A DNA stretch of 64,000 bases from Qingshengfaniella alkalisoli (GTDB lineage: Bacteria; Pseudomonadota; Alphaproteobacteria; Rhodobacterales; Rhodobacteraceae). The notes under the pieces are model-generated. The model did not search any database and had not been told where the DNA came from. It saw only the letters and a list, made by a program, of their open reading frames with translations. The stretch is taken from positions 290,501-354,500 of the forward strand of contig NZ_CP042261.1 in NCBI RefSeq assembly GCF_007855645.1, written 5' to 3'. Of the stretch, positions 11,774 through 22,719 are shown piece after piece (positions within the stretch are counted from its first letter, which is position 1; each line of letters starts with the position of its first letter). Both the position numbers and the translations under genes were made by a program.

Positions 11774-12370
11774 ATGGCACATATCGACTACTATTTCGCA
11801 ACGATTTCGCCCTTTACCTACCTGGCAGGAACCCGGCTGGAGGAGATCGCGCAGAAGCACGGCGCGACGATCACATACAAGCCGCTTGATATTATGGGGT
11901 TGTTCAGCCGAACAGGGGGTACGCCGCCGAAGGACAGGCACGAAAACCGCAAGGAATACCGCGTTCAGGATCTGCGCCGCGGCGCAACGAAGGTGGGGCT
12001 GCCGATTAATTTGCAGCCCGCGTTTTTTCCGACCAACATGGCGCCGAGTGCCTACGCGATCATCGCGGCCCAGCATGCTGGCGGTGGTGATCTTGGCGGG
12101 CTGGTTCACAGTTTGCTGCGCGCCTGCTGGGCCGAAGACAGGAATGTTGCGGAAGATGATGTGATCAAGGCTTGTCTGGAGGCCAACGGGTTCGATCCGT
12201 CACTCGCCGATAGCGGCTTGTTGAGTGGCGCGGAAACCTATGCCGCCAATCTGGAGGAGGCCGTGGCGAAGGGCGTATTCGGATCGCCCTTCTACATCGT
12301 GGGAAACGAGCGGTTCTGGGGCCACGATCGGCTGGACGATCTCGACCTTCACCTGAGTGGAAAGCTCTAG
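11774..12370 (+). CDS. DsbA-family 2-hydroxychromene-2-carboxylate isomerase-like protein
   Basis: A 198-residue member of the thioredoxin-fold kappa-GST/HCCA isomerase family. S12 in ISPFTY sits where the family has the glutathione-activating Ser, and the cis-Pro loop is seen as VFGSPFYIVGNERFWGHDRLD. HCCA isomerase acts in naphthalene degradation, but no other aromatic-degradation gene is near, so a general glutathione-dependent role is more likely. Its TAG stop shares CTAG with the stop of the convergent aldolase gene. Confidence 0.85.
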   Translation: MAHIDYYFATISPFTYLAGTRLEEIAQKHGATITYKPLDIMGLFSRTGGTPPKDRHENRKEYRVQDLRRGATKVGLPINLQPAFFPTNMAPSAYAIIAAQHAGGGDLGGLVHSLLRACWAEDRNVAEDDVIKACLEANGFDPSLADSGLLSGAETYAANLEEAVAKGVFGSPFYIVGNERFWGHDRLDDLDLHLSGKL

Positions 12371-13413
12371 TCGAAAAGCGCCAGAAAAGCGGCGCTGTCG
12401 TCGGCGCTGGCTGACCAATCGCAGACGATCCGCGCTGCCAGCATTTCATCCGGATCGCCTGCGTCCAGATCGCCGGACCACAGGTAGTAGGCAGCTCCGG
12501 CTTCATGCAGCTTCTGATGTGTTGCGCGGGACCAGTCCGCAAACAGGATATTGGCCTGCGGAGTTGTGTGGACACGCACATTGGATTTCTTGCTGAGCTT
12601 GTCCGCCAGGTCGAAGCATGTTGCGTTGGCATGCTTCGCCATGTCCAGCCACAGGCCGCCCTTCAGATACGCGTCCATCTGCGCGGCGAGGTAGCGGTGC
12701 TTGGAAAACAGATGTCCGGCACGCTTGCGGCGTAGCTCGAACTCCCACGCTTTCTCCGCATCGAACAGAATCACTGCTTCCACGCCCATCAGGCCGTTCT
12801 TCGTGCCGCCGAAGCTGACCGCGTCGATACCGGCCTTCCATGTCATTTCAGCAGGGGTGCACCCGAGAGAAACCAGCGCATTGGCAAAGCGCGACCCGTC
12901 CATATGTACCGGCATACCGTATGTTGCAGCCATGGTGGTCAGGGCTTTCAACTCGCCAAGGGAATAAACCGTGCCTTTTTCGCTTGTTTGTGTGATCGAC
13001 AGGGGACCGCGTTGCACACCATGAACACCACGTGTCTGCTCACCAAGAATAGCCAGCTTCAACGCGTCGGGATCGATCTTGCCGTGTGCACCATCCACAA
13101 GGGTCAGCTTCGCGCCGCCGGAGAAAAATTCCGGCGCACCGCATTCGTCTTCCTGAATATGTGCGTGGCGATGGCAAAAGACGGTTTGCCAAGGCGCGCC
13201 AAGGCAGGCGAGCGACAGGGCGTTGGCGGTCGTTCCGGTGGCTACAAGATAGACAGCGGCGTCGGGGGCTTCGAAAATCTCGCGAATCTGATCCTGCACC
13301 GACAGGGTCAGAGGATCAGCGCCGTAGGACATCGCGTAGCCTTCGTTCGCGGCAGCGAGCGCCTGCAAGACAGACGGATGAACCGGGGCGGTGTTGTCGG
13401 ATGCGAAATTCAT
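12367..13413 (-). CDS. ltaE: Low-specificity L-threonine aldolase
   Basis: PLP enzyme that splits L-threonine/L-allo-threonine to glycine and acetaldehyde. The 348-residue fold-type I aminotransferase pattern is clear: the N-terminal MNFASDNTAPVHPSVLQAL, the PLP-ring aspartate region HMDGSRFANA, and the Schiff-base Lys205 in FGGTKNGLMG. Overlaps by one base with the YcgN-family gene upstream, so the two are probably cotranscribed. Confidence 0.9.
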   Translation of the reverse strand: MNFASDNTAPVHPSVLQALAAANEGYAMSYGADPLTLSVQDQIREIFEAPDAAVYLVATGTTANALSLACLGAPWQTVFCHRHAHIQEDECGAPEFFSGGAKLTLVDGAHGKIDPDALKLAILGEQTRGVHGVQRGPLSITQTSEKGTVYSLGELKALTTMAATYGMPVHMDGSRFANALVSLGCTPAEMTWKAGIDAVSFGGTKNGLMGVEAVILFDAEKAWEFELRRKRAGHLFSKHRYLAAQMDAYLKGGLWLDMAKHANATCFDLADKLSKKSNVRVHTTPQANILFADWSRATHQKLHEAGAAYYLWSGDLDAGDPDEMLAARIVCDWSASADDSAAFLALFD

Positions 13414-13880
13414 TAAAGATCCTCGATTATGTAGTCTTCCCAGTCGTCTTCACTGATCTCGAATTCAGGTGTTGTCCACCCGCGCACGGATAGTCCGGCT
13501 TCGTGAACACTGTCCGGATCGCCTGAGATCAGAGGGTGCCAGTCATAAAGCGGCTGCCCTTCGTGCAAAAGGCGATAGGCGCAAGTAGCGGGCATCCAAT
13601 AGGCGATCTCATGCAGGTTTTCGGGTTTCAACACGACGCATTCGGGCACGAACTGCTTTCGGATGTCGTATTGGGCGCAGCGGCAGCTTTCACCGTCCAG
13701 CAAACGGCACGCGACGCTGGTGAAGGCAACTTCGCCGGTGTCTGCGTCTTCCAGCTTGTTGAGGCAGCATTTGCCACATCCATCACACAGGGCCTCCCAT
13801 TCCGCGCGATTCATTTTGTCCAGCGGGACGGTTTCCCAGAAGCGATCCCTCAGGCTGGGTGTGGCTGCGTGGCTCGGCAT
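13413..13880 (-). CDS. YcgN-family (UPF0260) cysteine-cluster protein
   Basis: A 155-residue UPF0260 protein of unknown function. Many Cys residues in spaced clusters (CDGCGKCC, CRLLDGESCRC, then PECVVL) suggest a zinc or iron-sulfur site, but the ligand is not established. It lies between ribF and the aldolase gene on the same strand and its end overlaps the aldolase start by one base. Confidence 0.85.
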   Translation of the reverse strand: MPSHAATPSLRDRFWETVPLDKMNRAEWEALCDGCGKCCLNKLEDADTGEVAFTSVACRLLDGESCRCAQYDIRKQFVPECVVLKPENLHEIAYWMPATCAYRLLHEGQPLYDWHPLISGDPDSVHEAGLSVRGWTTPEFEISEDDWEDYIIEDL

Positions 13881-13904
13881 GGCTTCGCGCCTTCAAAAAT
13901 GCGG

Positions 13905-14834
13905 TTAAATCTTGCTTAGTATCTCGCGTGCCTGTCGGCTGTCGTAACGCATCTGTGCGCTGAGTGCGTCGAGGCTGTCAAACTTCTGTTCGGGGCGCAG
14001 GTATTCGACCAGCGCGATGGACAGGTGCTCGCCATAGAGATCACCTTGGAAATCGAAGATGTGCGTCTCCAGATTCGCTGCGTTCGCGCCGAACATGGGC
14101 CGGACGCCAACGGATGCGACGCCCAGATGCCGCCCGCGATGGGGGCCGGTCAGCACGTCCGCAATGACTGCGTATACCCCAAATCTGGGTGGGTGCAGCC
14201 CGTCTATGGACATATTTGCCGTTGGAAAACCGAGGCCCCGCCCGCGCTTGTCGCCATGCAGGACCTCGCCCTCGATCCGGTGCCAATGGCCAAGCATGCT
14301 GGCGGCATCACGGGGGCGACCCTGGGCCAGTGCTTCGCGAATGCGGGTTGATGAAACAGGGCCGTCCATCCCGTCGATTTCGCGCAACTCTGCAGTGGTG
14401 ACATCAAGCCCGTGTTCGGCGCCCAGTCGTTGCAAATCGCGCACGGTGCCTTGTCTGCCCTTGCCGAAGCAAAAATCCGCGCCGACGACCACATGCTTCA
14501 GGGCCAGGCCATCGACCAGAACCGAGCGCACGAATTCTGCCGCCGTGAGCGACGCGAGCGCGGAATCGAAGGGCAGTTCATACAGTACGTCCGCGCCAAG
14601 GGTGTCGAACCTGTGGTGACGGGCTTCGGCGTTCATCAACCGGAACGGAGGCGCGCCGGGGGCGAAGAACTCACGCGGGTGCGGCTCGAACGTCAACGCA
14701 CCCCAGGGTCTGCCATGTGCTTTGGCAAGGTCCAGCACGACGCGATGCCCCAGATGGACACCGTCGAAATTGCCGATGGCAACGCTCGCATCGGTCACGG
14801 ATGGCGAAGGGGTGAAGCTGCGGATGATTTCCAT
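13905..14834 (-). CDS. ribF: Bifunctional riboflavin kinase/FAD synthetase
   Basis: Converts riboflavin to FMN and FMN to FAD in the cytosol. The N-terminal adenylyltransferase domain has the nucleotidyl-transferase motif GNFDGVHLGH (21-30) and SSTRIREAL (161-169). The C-terminal kinase domain has GFPTANMSI (202-210) and GVYAV. Length of 309 residues is normal for the two-domain enzyme. It sits 24 bases upstream of the YcgN gene and downstream of the HAD phosphatase gene on the same strand. Confidence 0.96.
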   Translation of the reverse strand: MEIIRSFTPSPSVTDASVAIGNFDGVHLGHRVVLDLAKAHGRPWGALTFEPHPREFFAPGAPPFRLMNAEARHHRFDTLGADVLYELPFDSALASLTAAEFVRSVLVDGLALKHVVVGADFCFGKGRQGTVRDLQRLGAEHGLDVTTAELREIDGMDGPVSSTRIREALAQGRPRDAASMLGHWHRIEGEVLHGDKRGRGLGFPTANMSIDGLHPPRFGVYAVIADVLTGPHRGRHLGVASVGVRPMFGANAANLETHIFDFQGDLYGEHLSIALVEYLRPEQKFDSLDALSAQMRYDSRQAREILSKI

Positions 14835-14876
14835 TTTGCTGCGATAGAACCTGTTCGGGTCAGCCGCAAGTCACAC

Positions 14877-15746
14877 TCAGCGTAGCTTGCCGATGACGTA
14901 GCTTGGGGTCAGCTTGATGTTGTCCAGATAGGGGATCAGCTTGCCCTCGTCGGGTGCGCCATCTGTCTCGGTGTCCTGCGCGGCGATGCCGCCGGTAATG
15001 AACAGGCTATCGATGCCTTCCCCCACGGCCCCGGCGAGGTCGGTATGCGGGCCATCACCAATGGCGAGGATGCGTTCATCGTGGATATTCGCGATCTGGG
15101 CAAGGCGACGGCGGGCGAGGTCATAAATCGGCGGGTGCGGCTTGCCGAAATAGAGACTCTCACCACCCATCTCGTCGTAAAGTTCCGCGAGCGCCCCAGC
15201 GCACCATTCACGCTTTTCGCCGCGATCCACGATCACATCGGGATTGGCGCAAAGCAGCTTCAACCCCTTCTGTTTGGCGTAAAGGAATTCCGACCGATAG
15301 ACGGAAGGATCCTCATAGGGGTCACGTGGTCCTGTGCAGACAATTCCTTCGGCGTCTTCAAGCGGGACGCGCGCGATCTGCGCAGGGTTCTCAATGATCT
15401 TGAGCGGCTCGAAGAATGCCGTCTCTTCGGGAATGCCGATGTGATAGACCTTCTCGCCCACCGCGCCTTCGAACAAGGCCGCACGCGCACTGTCGCCGGA
15501 TGTGGCGATCGAATCCCAGCAATCGTCAGGTACATTCATTCCCGCGATCTGTTGAGCGACATTCGCCCGCGGGCGGGGAGAGTTGGTGACAAGTACGACC
15601 TTACCGCCTGTTTCCTTGAACGCGCGAAGCGCGGCGACGGCCTCCGGGAAGGCTTCGATCCCGTTATGGACACAGCCCCAGAGGTCACAGAATAACGCGT
15701 CATAGTCGTGAGCGATCTTGGACAAGGAAGTGATGATGCGGGTCAT
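14877..15746 (-). CDS. TIGR01459-family HAD-type hydrolase
   Basis: A 289-residue HAD class IIA (NagD-like) phosphatase. Motif I is DLWG (D21), where the second Asp of DxD is replaced by Trp-Gly, as I recall for this subfamily. VLVTNSPRPRANVA is motif II, and AIGDGPHTDLAGA is motif IV. The natural substrate is unknown. The open frame reaches 15821, but ATG at 15746 has CGGAG six bases upstream and starts just before the conserved region. Confidence 0.88.
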   Translation of the reverse strand: MTRIITSLSKIAHDYDALFCDLWGCVHNGIEAFPEAVAALRAFKETGGKVVLVTNSPRPRANVAQQIAGMNVPDDCWDSIATSGDSARAALFEGAVGEKVYHIGIPEETAFFEPLKIIENPAQIARVPLEDAEGIVCTGPRDPYEDPSVYRSEFLYAKQKGLKLLCANPDVIVDRGEKREWCAGALAELYDEMGGESLYFGKPHPPIYDLARRRLAQIANIHDERILAIGDGPHTDLAGAVGEGIDSLFITGGIAAQDTETDGAPDEGKLIPYLDNIKLTPSYVIGKLR

Positions 15747-15924
15747 TCTGGCTCCGTAGGGCAGGGTACGACGAGTCTTCCGCCTGAATATCGCAGCCCT
15801 GCTCAAGTGAACAGCCCGCATGCTTGAACTGTTCTGGGCGCAGCAGATGTGCGCAATCGCACGGAACGGATTCGCGTAAAGGTGTGTATAGTTACCAAGA
15901 CTTCACAAACCAAGGGAGCTGAGC

Positions 15925-16518
15925 ATGGCCAAGCCGAAGATCGCAGTCGTTTTCTATTCTACATATGGCACCAATCACGCTATGGCCGTCGAAGCAGCGC
16001 GCGCCGCTGAAGAGGCCGGCGCGGATGTTCGTTTGCTTCGTGTAGCCGAGACCGCCCCGAAAGAGGTCGTCGAAGGACAAGATCCGTGGAAAGCCCAGTT
16101 GGAAAAGATGTCCGACATCCCGGTGGCGACACCAGATGATATGGATTGGGCCGATGGCTATTTCTTTTCTGCACCCACCCGTTACGGTGTATCGGCTAGT
16201 CAGATGCGCGCATTTATTGACACGCTTGGGCCGCTTTGGTCCAAAGGCGGGCTGGCAAACAAGACCGCAACCGCGACGACCAGTGCACAGAACGCCCACG
16301 GTGGGCAGGAAGCCACGATTCTGGGCCTGTACACCACCTTCATGCATTGGGGGGCGATCATCGTTCCGCCGGGCTACACCGATGAGTGTATCTACGAAGC
16401 TGGTGGGAACCCGTATGGCTATTCTGCAAATGCAGGTGGTTTCGACGAGAAAGGCAAGGCGGCCGTCGCACATCAGGCCAAGCGTCTCGTTGAGATGACG
16501 GAGAAGCTGGTGGGCTAG
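15925..16518 (+). CDS. wrbA: NAD(P)H:quinone oxidoreductase, WrbA family
   Basis: FMN-dependent enzyme that reduces quinones by two electrons, protecting against redox cycling. The 197-residue flavodoxin-fold protein has the phosphate loop [27 protein letters not shown] and the WrbA signature [23 protein letters not shown] precedes the ATG. It is followed by a hairpin and a convergent pyrophosphatase gene. Confidence 0.93.
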   Translation: MAKPKIAVVFYSTYGTNHAMAVEAARAAEEAGADVRLLRVAETAPKEVVEGQDPWKAQLEKMSDIPVATPDDMDWADGYFFSAPTRYGVSASQMRAFIDTLGPLWSKGGLANKTATATTSAQNAHGGQEATILGLYTTFMHWGAIIVPPGYTDECIYEAGGNPYGYSANAGGFDEKGKAAVAHQAKRLVEMTEKLVG

Positions 16519-16541
16519 GCGGGTCACTCGTCGAACGGTGA

Positions 16542-16566
16542 AAGGGGCTCCGGAACGGAGTCCCTT
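16542..16566. terminator. Hairpin between wrbA and ppaC
   Basis: AAGGGGCTCC and GGAGTCCCTT pair over ten positions, one a G-T wobble, around GGAAC. It lies between convergent genes and may end both transcripts; the T-runs are short. Confidence 0.55.
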
Positions 16567-16589
16567 AATCGTCTTGGTTTGCCCAGGAA

Positions 16590-17510
16590 TTAGACCGCGA
16601 GGTTCGGGATGATCTGTTTCTTGCGGCTCATGATACCGGGTAGAACGACGGTGTCGCCATCGACTTTCGCCGCGAAGCTCTTCTCGGCGACCGTTTTCAC
16701 CAAGTCGTTCGGGACCAGCAGCGTGGCTTCTTCGTTCAGAATATCGATAACGAAGAGCAGTACCTGATCCACACCGTCCTCATTTGCGACGCCGACCATG
16801 CTGTCCATCAGGCTTGCCTTGCGATCTAGCAGAACGCCGGGGGCAGTCGTTTCAAGAACCGACACGCGGAACTTGGTGTCGCCGACGGCGTATTCCTTGC
16901 TGTCCATACGCAAAAGCTCCGCATCGGAGAAGGCAGAGACGTCGGATTTTGCTTCGAACATCTCTGCGGCGTAGTCGGGGATGGATACGCCCAGCTCGCC
17001 TGCCAGTTTCTCGGCCAGTTCACGGTCGATGACTGTCGTGGTCGGGGACCGGAATTCCAACGTGTCGGACAGGATGCAGGACAGCATCGCCCCTTTTATT
17101 GCTTCAGGCATCTCCGCTGCGGCGTCACCCATCAGGTCGTGCATGAGGGTTACCGTGCAGGCCAGCGGGCGAATCGTGATGTCGATCGGCGACTTTGTTT
17201 CGATTCCGCCAAACAGCTTGTGGTGATCGATGATGGCCTGAATGTCGGCCGTGTTGATCGAGGGTGGCAGTTCCGCGGGATTGTTTGTATCCACGATGAC
17301 GACCGGCTGGCCCTCTGCCACGTCCTGGATGATCTCTGGTTTGTCGAGGTTCCAACGTTGCAGCATGAACGCAGCTTCGGTGTTGGGCTCGCCCAGAAGC
17401 TTCGGCTCGGCGGCGATGCCTTTGATCTCGTTGAGATACCACGCCCAGATGATCGGCGCGCCGGTGGAGTCCGTGTCGGGGGCCTTGTGCCCGAATACGA
17501 AAGTCGTCAT
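16590..17510 (-). CDS. ppaC: Manganese-dependent inorganic pyrophosphatase (family II)
   Basis: Cytosolic enzyme that hydrolyses pyrophosphate, using the DHH fold rather than the family I fold. Metal and catalytic motifs are GHKAPDTDS (H8, D12, D14), VIVDTNN, and IIDHHK. The C-terminal DHHA2 domain ends with the substrate-binding SRKKQ near 300. No CBS or DRTGG regulatory insert is present: the length is the 306-residue core. Family II enzymes are best known from Firmicutes, so the one here is worth noting. Confidence 0.94.
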   Translation of the reverse strand: MTTFVFGHKAPDTDSTGAPIIWAWYLNEIKGIAAEPKLLGEPNTEAAFMLQRWNLDKPEIIQDVAEGQPVVIVDTNNPAELPPSINTADIQAIIDHHKLFGGIETKSPIDITIRPLACTVTLMHDLMGDAAAEMPEAIKGAMLSCILSDTLEFRSPTTTVIDRELAEKLAGELGVSIPDYAAEMFEAKSDVSAFSDAELLRMDSKEYAVGDTKFRVSVLETTAPGVLLDRKASLMDSMVGVANEDGVDQVLLFVIDILNEEATLLVPNDLVKTVAEKSFAAKVDGDTVVLPGIMSRKKQIIPNLAV

Positions 17511-17623
17511 CAGAATACCCGTGATTTGGCGGCAATTTCGCGCGTTATAGGTGGCGCGAGGGCCAATGTCACCCGCCGAAGTGTGTGCACATGGGCGACA
17601 TGAAAATTTTGCAATCAGTGGAG

Positions 17624-17652
17624 TTGACAGATGGGCTCGCTGTTTCTATTTC
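17624..17652 (+). promoter_or_regulatory. Probable sigma-70 promoter of groESL
   Basis: TTGACA (17624-17629) and TATTTC (17647-17652) are 17 bases apart. The predicted start of transcription falls at the left edge of the CIRCE operator, so bound HrcA would block initiation. Confidence 0.6.
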
Positions 17653-17659
17653 CCGATTG

Positions 17660-17686
17660 TTATCACTCGCCATAGGGGAGTGCTAA
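17660..17686 (+). promoter_or_regulatory. CIRCE operator (HrcA binding site) upstream of groES
   Basis: TTATCACTC and GAGTGCTAA are separated by nine bases. This matches the CIRCE consensus TTAGCACTC-N9-GAGTGCTAA except for one base in the left arm. It lies 38 bases before groES. HrcA repression with relief on heat shock is established for this element. Confidence 0.93.
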
Positions 17687-17723
17687 CATGGGAGAAACAC
17701 ACTGAGCCAAGGAGCCTCAGAAG

Positions 17724-18011
17724 ATGGCATTCAAACCGCTTCACGACCGTGTGCTGGTTCGCCGCGTAGAGAGCGACGAGAAAACCAAGGGCGGACTGAT
17801 CATCCCCGACAGCGCGAAAGAAAAGCCCGCCGAGGGTGAAATCATCGCCGTTGGTGAAGGCGCTCGCAAAGACAGCGGCGAACTGATCGCACCTTCCGTC
17901 AAAGAAGGTGACAAGATCCTGTTCGGCAAGTGGTCCGGCACTGAAATCACCCTTGAAGGTGAAGAACTGCTGATCATGAAAGAAAGCGACATTCTCGGCG
18001 TCATCGCCTGA
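17724..18011 (+). CDS. groS: Co-chaperonin GroES
   Basis: Heptameric lid of the GroEL folding chamber. The 95-residue protein is full length: [19 protein letters not shown] at the N-terminus, the mobile loop around [16 protein letters not shown], and the C-terminal [18 protein letters not shown] precedes the ATG. It is the first gene of groESL, under the CIRCE element at 17660-17686. Confidence 0.98.
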   Translation: MAFKPLHDRVLVRRVESDEKTKGGLIIPDSAKEKPAEGEIIAVGEGARKDSGELIAPSVKEGDKILFGKWSGTEITLEGEELLIMKESDILGVIA

Positions 18012-18026
18012 GACGCGCAAATCTAA

Positions 18027-19694
<1,668 letters not shown>

Positions 19695-19716
19695 GCCACG
19701 CCGATATTATCGGAGC

Positions 19717-19745
19717 AAGGGCCGCATTTGCGGCCCTTTCTTTTT
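19717..19745 (+). terminator. Rho-independent terminator of groESL
   Basis: AAGGGCCGC and GCGGCCCTT form a perfect 9-bp stem around ATTT, followed by TTCTTTTT. It lies 22 bases after groEL. Confidence 0.88.
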
Positions 19746-19796
19746 GTGTGCATCGGCGTAGTGTGATGACACCTAACCTGCGGGAGAACCACGACA

Positions 19797-20282
19797 TTGT
19801 TGAAGATTCGTCATGCCACCCCGGAAGATTTTACGGCAATTTCCGTTGTGGCTGTGAGCGCGTTCGAACAGCCGAATGAAGCAAGGCTGATGAGCGATTT
19901 GCGTGATGGCGGGCATGTGGCGATTGAAATGGTAGCCTCCGATGAGGACATGGTGGTTGGCTGTGTCATGCTCAGCAGGCTCGAACTCCCGCAAGAATGG
20001 CTGACGCTCGCGCCGCTGTGCATAATCCCTTCGCGCCAGCGGCAGGGTATCGGGGCCGAACTTGTGCGCTATGCACTTGATGAAGCACGGCGACAGGAAT
20101 TCGACGCTGTCGTGGTTGTTGGGGATCCCGACTACTATGTTCGCTTCGGGTTCGAGTTTGATGGATTCGCCCAGCTTTTTTCGCCTTATCCGCCGCAATA
20201 TACGGGGCTCTATCCGATTGATCCGCAGACCTCTCTAACGCGCGCGGAACTTCTTTACCCTGCACCCTTCCTCGAAGTCTGA
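19797..20282 (+). CDS. GNAT-family N-acetyltransferase
   Basis: A 161-residue single-domain GNAT protein. It starts LKIRHATPEDFTAI and carries the acetyl-CoA loop RQRQGIGAELV, then YVRFGFEF, as in the YhbS group. The acceptor substrate is unknown. The start is TTG at 19797 with GGGAGA upstream; no in-frame ATG precedes the conserved first strand. The TGA stop overlaps the ATG of the EamA gene by one base (TGATG), so the two are translationally coupled. Confidence 0.85.
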   Translation: MLKIRHATPEDFTAISVVAVSAFEQPNEARLMSDLRDGGHVAIEMVASDEDMVVGCVMLSRLELPQEWLTLAPLCIIPSRQRQGIGAELVRYALDEARRQEFDAVVVVGDPDYYVRFGFEFDGFAQLFSPYPPQYTGLYPIDPQTSLTRAELLYPAPFLEV

Positions 20283-21118
20283 TGCTGCGCCTGCTTCCAT
20301 TGCTGATGGTCACGATGGTCGCATTCGCGGCGAACTCAGTGTTGAACCGCATGGCGATCGACATGGCGGGTTCCGGGCCGGTCACTTTTGCGGCTATCAG
20401 AATTTTGTCCGGTGCTCTGTTTCTTGCGCTTCTTGCAATACCCCGCCCGAGAGCAAACCTCTCGCGCCTGCCCTGGCTCAACGCGCTCGGGCTGGGCATC
20501 TACATGCTGGGTTTCTCTTTCGCCTATATAGAACTGGACGCGGGGGCAGGGGCGCTGATCCTGTTCGGCACCATACAGGCGGCGATGCTGCTGATCAGTA
20601 TCGCTCTCGGTGAGAAGCTGCCCGTAACGCGTTGGGTCGGGGCGGGGATCAGCTTGGCGGGACTGGTCTGGCTGTTATGGCCTCAGGGCGGCGCCCAGAT
20701 TTCTTTGGCCCACGCGACTTGTATGATTGCCGCCGCTTTGGGCTGGAGCTTGTACACGTTCAAGGGACGCACGGCACAGGATCCGCTGACAACGACTGCG
20801 CTCAGCTTTCTGCTTCTGGTGCCGTTGGCGGTGATCATGCTTGCGCTCGGCAATGACGGTGCGACGAGAACGGGTGTGCTGTTGGCGATCACGTCCGGTG
20901 CGATCACGTCCGGGTTGGGATACGCGTTGTGGTATTACCTTCTCGCCCGCATCCCCTTCAGCGTCGCGGCCGTCGCGCAGTTAAGCGTGCCGGTCATCGC
21001 GATTGCAGGGGGGCTGACGTTTCTGGGCGAAGCCATCAGCCTGCAGTTTGTCCTTGCAACGTTCATCGTGCTGACCGGGGTCGCGATGGCAATCCCCGGC
21101 AAAAGAAAGCCGCGCTAG
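20282..21118 (+). CDS. EamA-family (DMT superfamily) transporter
   Basis: A 278-residue inner-membrane protein with two EamA repeats and about ten hydrophobic segments. The conserved end-of-repeat pattern is seen in IALGEKLPVTRWVGAGISLA and TFLGEAISLQFVLATFIVLT. Such proteins often export amino acids or metabolites, but the substrate cannot be assigned. It is coupled to the GNAT gene. Its TAG stop shares CTAG with the stop of the convergent purK. Confidence 0.88.
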   Translation: MLRLLPLLMVTMVAFAANSVLNRMAIDMAGSGPVTFAAIRILSGALFLALLAIPRPRANLSRLPWLNALGLGIYMLGFSFAYIELDAGAGALILFGTIQAAMLLISIALGEKLPVTRWVGAGISLAGLVWLLWPQGGAQISLAHATCMIAAALGWSLYTFKGRTAQDPLTTTALSFLLLVPLAVIMLALGNDGATRTGVLLAITSGAITSGLGYALWYYLLARIPFSVAAVAQLSVPVIAIAGGLTFLGEAISLQFVLATFIVLTGVAMAIPGKRKPR

Positions 21119-22191
21119 CCTTTCGGCGCAACGATCCGGTTCACGTGACCCATCTTGCGGCCGGGTCTGGTTTCCGCTTTGCCATAGAGGTGGATCGCTG
21201 AGCTTGGATCGTTCTGGTGCCGAGGAAGGTCGCCTATGTCGTCACCGATCAAGTTGATCATCTCGACGTCGGAATGGCGCTGGCCATCCCCCAATGGCCA
21301 GCCTGCCACGGCGCGAATATGTTGTTCGAACTGACAGATCGCGCAGCCGTTCTGTGTCCAGTGGCCAGAGTTATGGACGCGGGGTGCGATTTCGTTGACG
21401 ACCAGCCCTGTGGGCGTAACAAACAGTTCAACACCGATAACACCGACGTAATCCAGCGCGTTCAGGATGCGCCCCGCCAGCAGCACGGCGTCAGTGCGCA
21501 GAGCATTGGGAAGCGGCGCGGGAACAGTAGTGCGGCGCAGAATGCCCTCGCTGTGTGCGTTCATTCCAGGGTCGAAGCAGACCACGCTGCCATCCAGTGA
21601 TCGTGCGCCGATCACGGAAATCTCGCAGGAAAATTCAACGAACCCTTCGGCGATTGCGGGCGCACCCTTGAGTGACGCATAGGCTGCATCGCCATCAGCG
21701 GTCGTCATCACGCGGGCCTGCCCCTTACCATCATAGCCAAAGCGCCGCGTCTTCAGGATCGCTGGCGTGCCGGTCGTAGCAAGTGCGCTTTCCAGATCAC
21801 CGGCGCTGTCGATCACGGCGAAGGGTGCCGTTTTCAGTCCCAACTCGTTCAGGAAGGTCTTTTCGGTCAGCCTGTCCTGCGACGTTGCCAAGGCCCTGCG
21901 GTTCGGTCGGATGGGGCGGATTGCCTCGATCAGGTCAAGCGCGTCGGTCGGGATGTTCTCGAATTCATAGGTAACGACATCGACGGATTGGGCGAAGGCT
22001 TCCAGTGCACTCTTGTCGTCGTATGGCGCGGTCGTGATCTGGTCACAGACCTGGCCTGCGGGGGCCATAGGGTCGGGATCATAGATGTGACATTTCAGTC
22101 CGAGCCGAGCGGCCGCGAGCGCCATCATACGGCCCAGTTGTCCGCCACCGAGGATACCGACGGTGGAGCCGGGGGGAAGAAGATCAGTCAT
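21115..22191 (-). CDS. purK: 5-(carboxyamino)imidazole ribonucleotide synthase
   Basis: ATP-grasp enzyme that makes N5-CAIR from AIR, bicarbonate and ATP in purine synthesis. The start [20 protein letters not shown] at 22191 gives 358 residues; the open frame runs further to 22275 inside purE but without family similarity. ATP-grasp features are [12 protein letters not shown] and [14 protein letters not shown]. Its first codons overlap the end of purE by eight bases, which points to coupled translation. Confidence 0.95.
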   Translation of the reverse strand: MTDLLPPGSTVGILGGGQLGRMMALAAARLGLKCHIYDPDPMAPAGQVCDQITTAPYDDKSALEAFAQSVDVVTYEFENIPTDALDLIEAIRPIRPNRRALATSQDRLTEKTFLNELGLKTAPFAVIDSAGDLESALATTGTPAILKTRRFGYDGKGQARVMTTADGDAAYASLKGAPAIAEGFVEFSCEISVIGARSLDGSVVCFDPGMNAHSEGILRRTTVPAPLPNALRTDAVLLAGRILNALDYVGVIGVELFVTPTGLVVNEIAPRVHNSGHWTQNGCAICQFEQHIRAVAGWPLGDGQRHSDVEMINLIGDDIGDLPRHQNDPSSAIHLYGKAETRPGRKMGHVNRIVAPKG

Positions 22192-22666
22192 CGACAGGAA
22201 CCTCGGGAATGGACGCCGCAAGCGCGGCGCGCCAGTCTTCCAGCCGCTGTGCCAACGCGCTGTCGTTCGTCGCAAGAATTGCGGCGGCCATCAGGCCAGC
22301 ATTGACCGCGCCGGCCTCGCCAATCGCCATGGTCGCTACCGGGAAGCCGCGCGGCATCTGGACAATGGAATACAATGAATCGACCCCGCTGAGGGCTCGG
22401 GTCTGGATAGGGACGCCTACAACAGGAACGCGGGTTTTGGAAGCCATCATGCCGGGCAGGTGGGCCGCCCCTCCAGCGCCCGCAATGATACATTTCAGGC
22501 CACGATCAGCCGCCGTTTTGCCATAGTCCCAAAGACGGTCAGGGGTGCGGTGCGCGGATACGATCCGTGTTTCATACTCCACCCCCAGTTCATCGAGAAT
22601 GTCTGCTGCCTTCTTCATGGTGGGCCAATCCGACTGGCTGCCCATGATGATGCCGATGCTTGCCAT
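22184..22666 (-). CDS. purE: 5-(carboxyamino)imidazole ribonucleotide mutase, class I
   Basis: Converts N5-CAIR to CAIR. The 160-residue protein starts [17 protein letters not shown] and has SAHRTPDR and [11 protein letters not shown], the class I motifs. The presence of purK next to it confirms the bacterial N5-CAIR route. The open frame extends to 22708, but ATG at 22666 is the family start and has a GAGG upstream. Confidence 0.96.
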   Translation of the reverse strand: MASIGIIMGSQSDWPTMKKAADILDELGVEYETRIVSAHRTPDRLWDYGKTAADRGLKCIIAGAGGAAHLPGMMASKTRVPVVGVPIQTRALSGVDSLYSIVQMPRGFPVATMAIGEAGAVNAGLMAAAILATNDSALAQRLEDWRAALAASIPEVPVDD

Positions 22667-22719
22667 AATGCCTCGCGTGCCGTGCTGCCGTTCCGGCGCT
22701 TTATACAAGGGTCAGGCGG

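Noticed and set aside
11774..12370. Naphthalene degradation gene (nahD)
   Set aside because: The protein fits the HCCA isomerase family, but no other aromatic-degradation gene is in the window, so a pathway claim is not supported.
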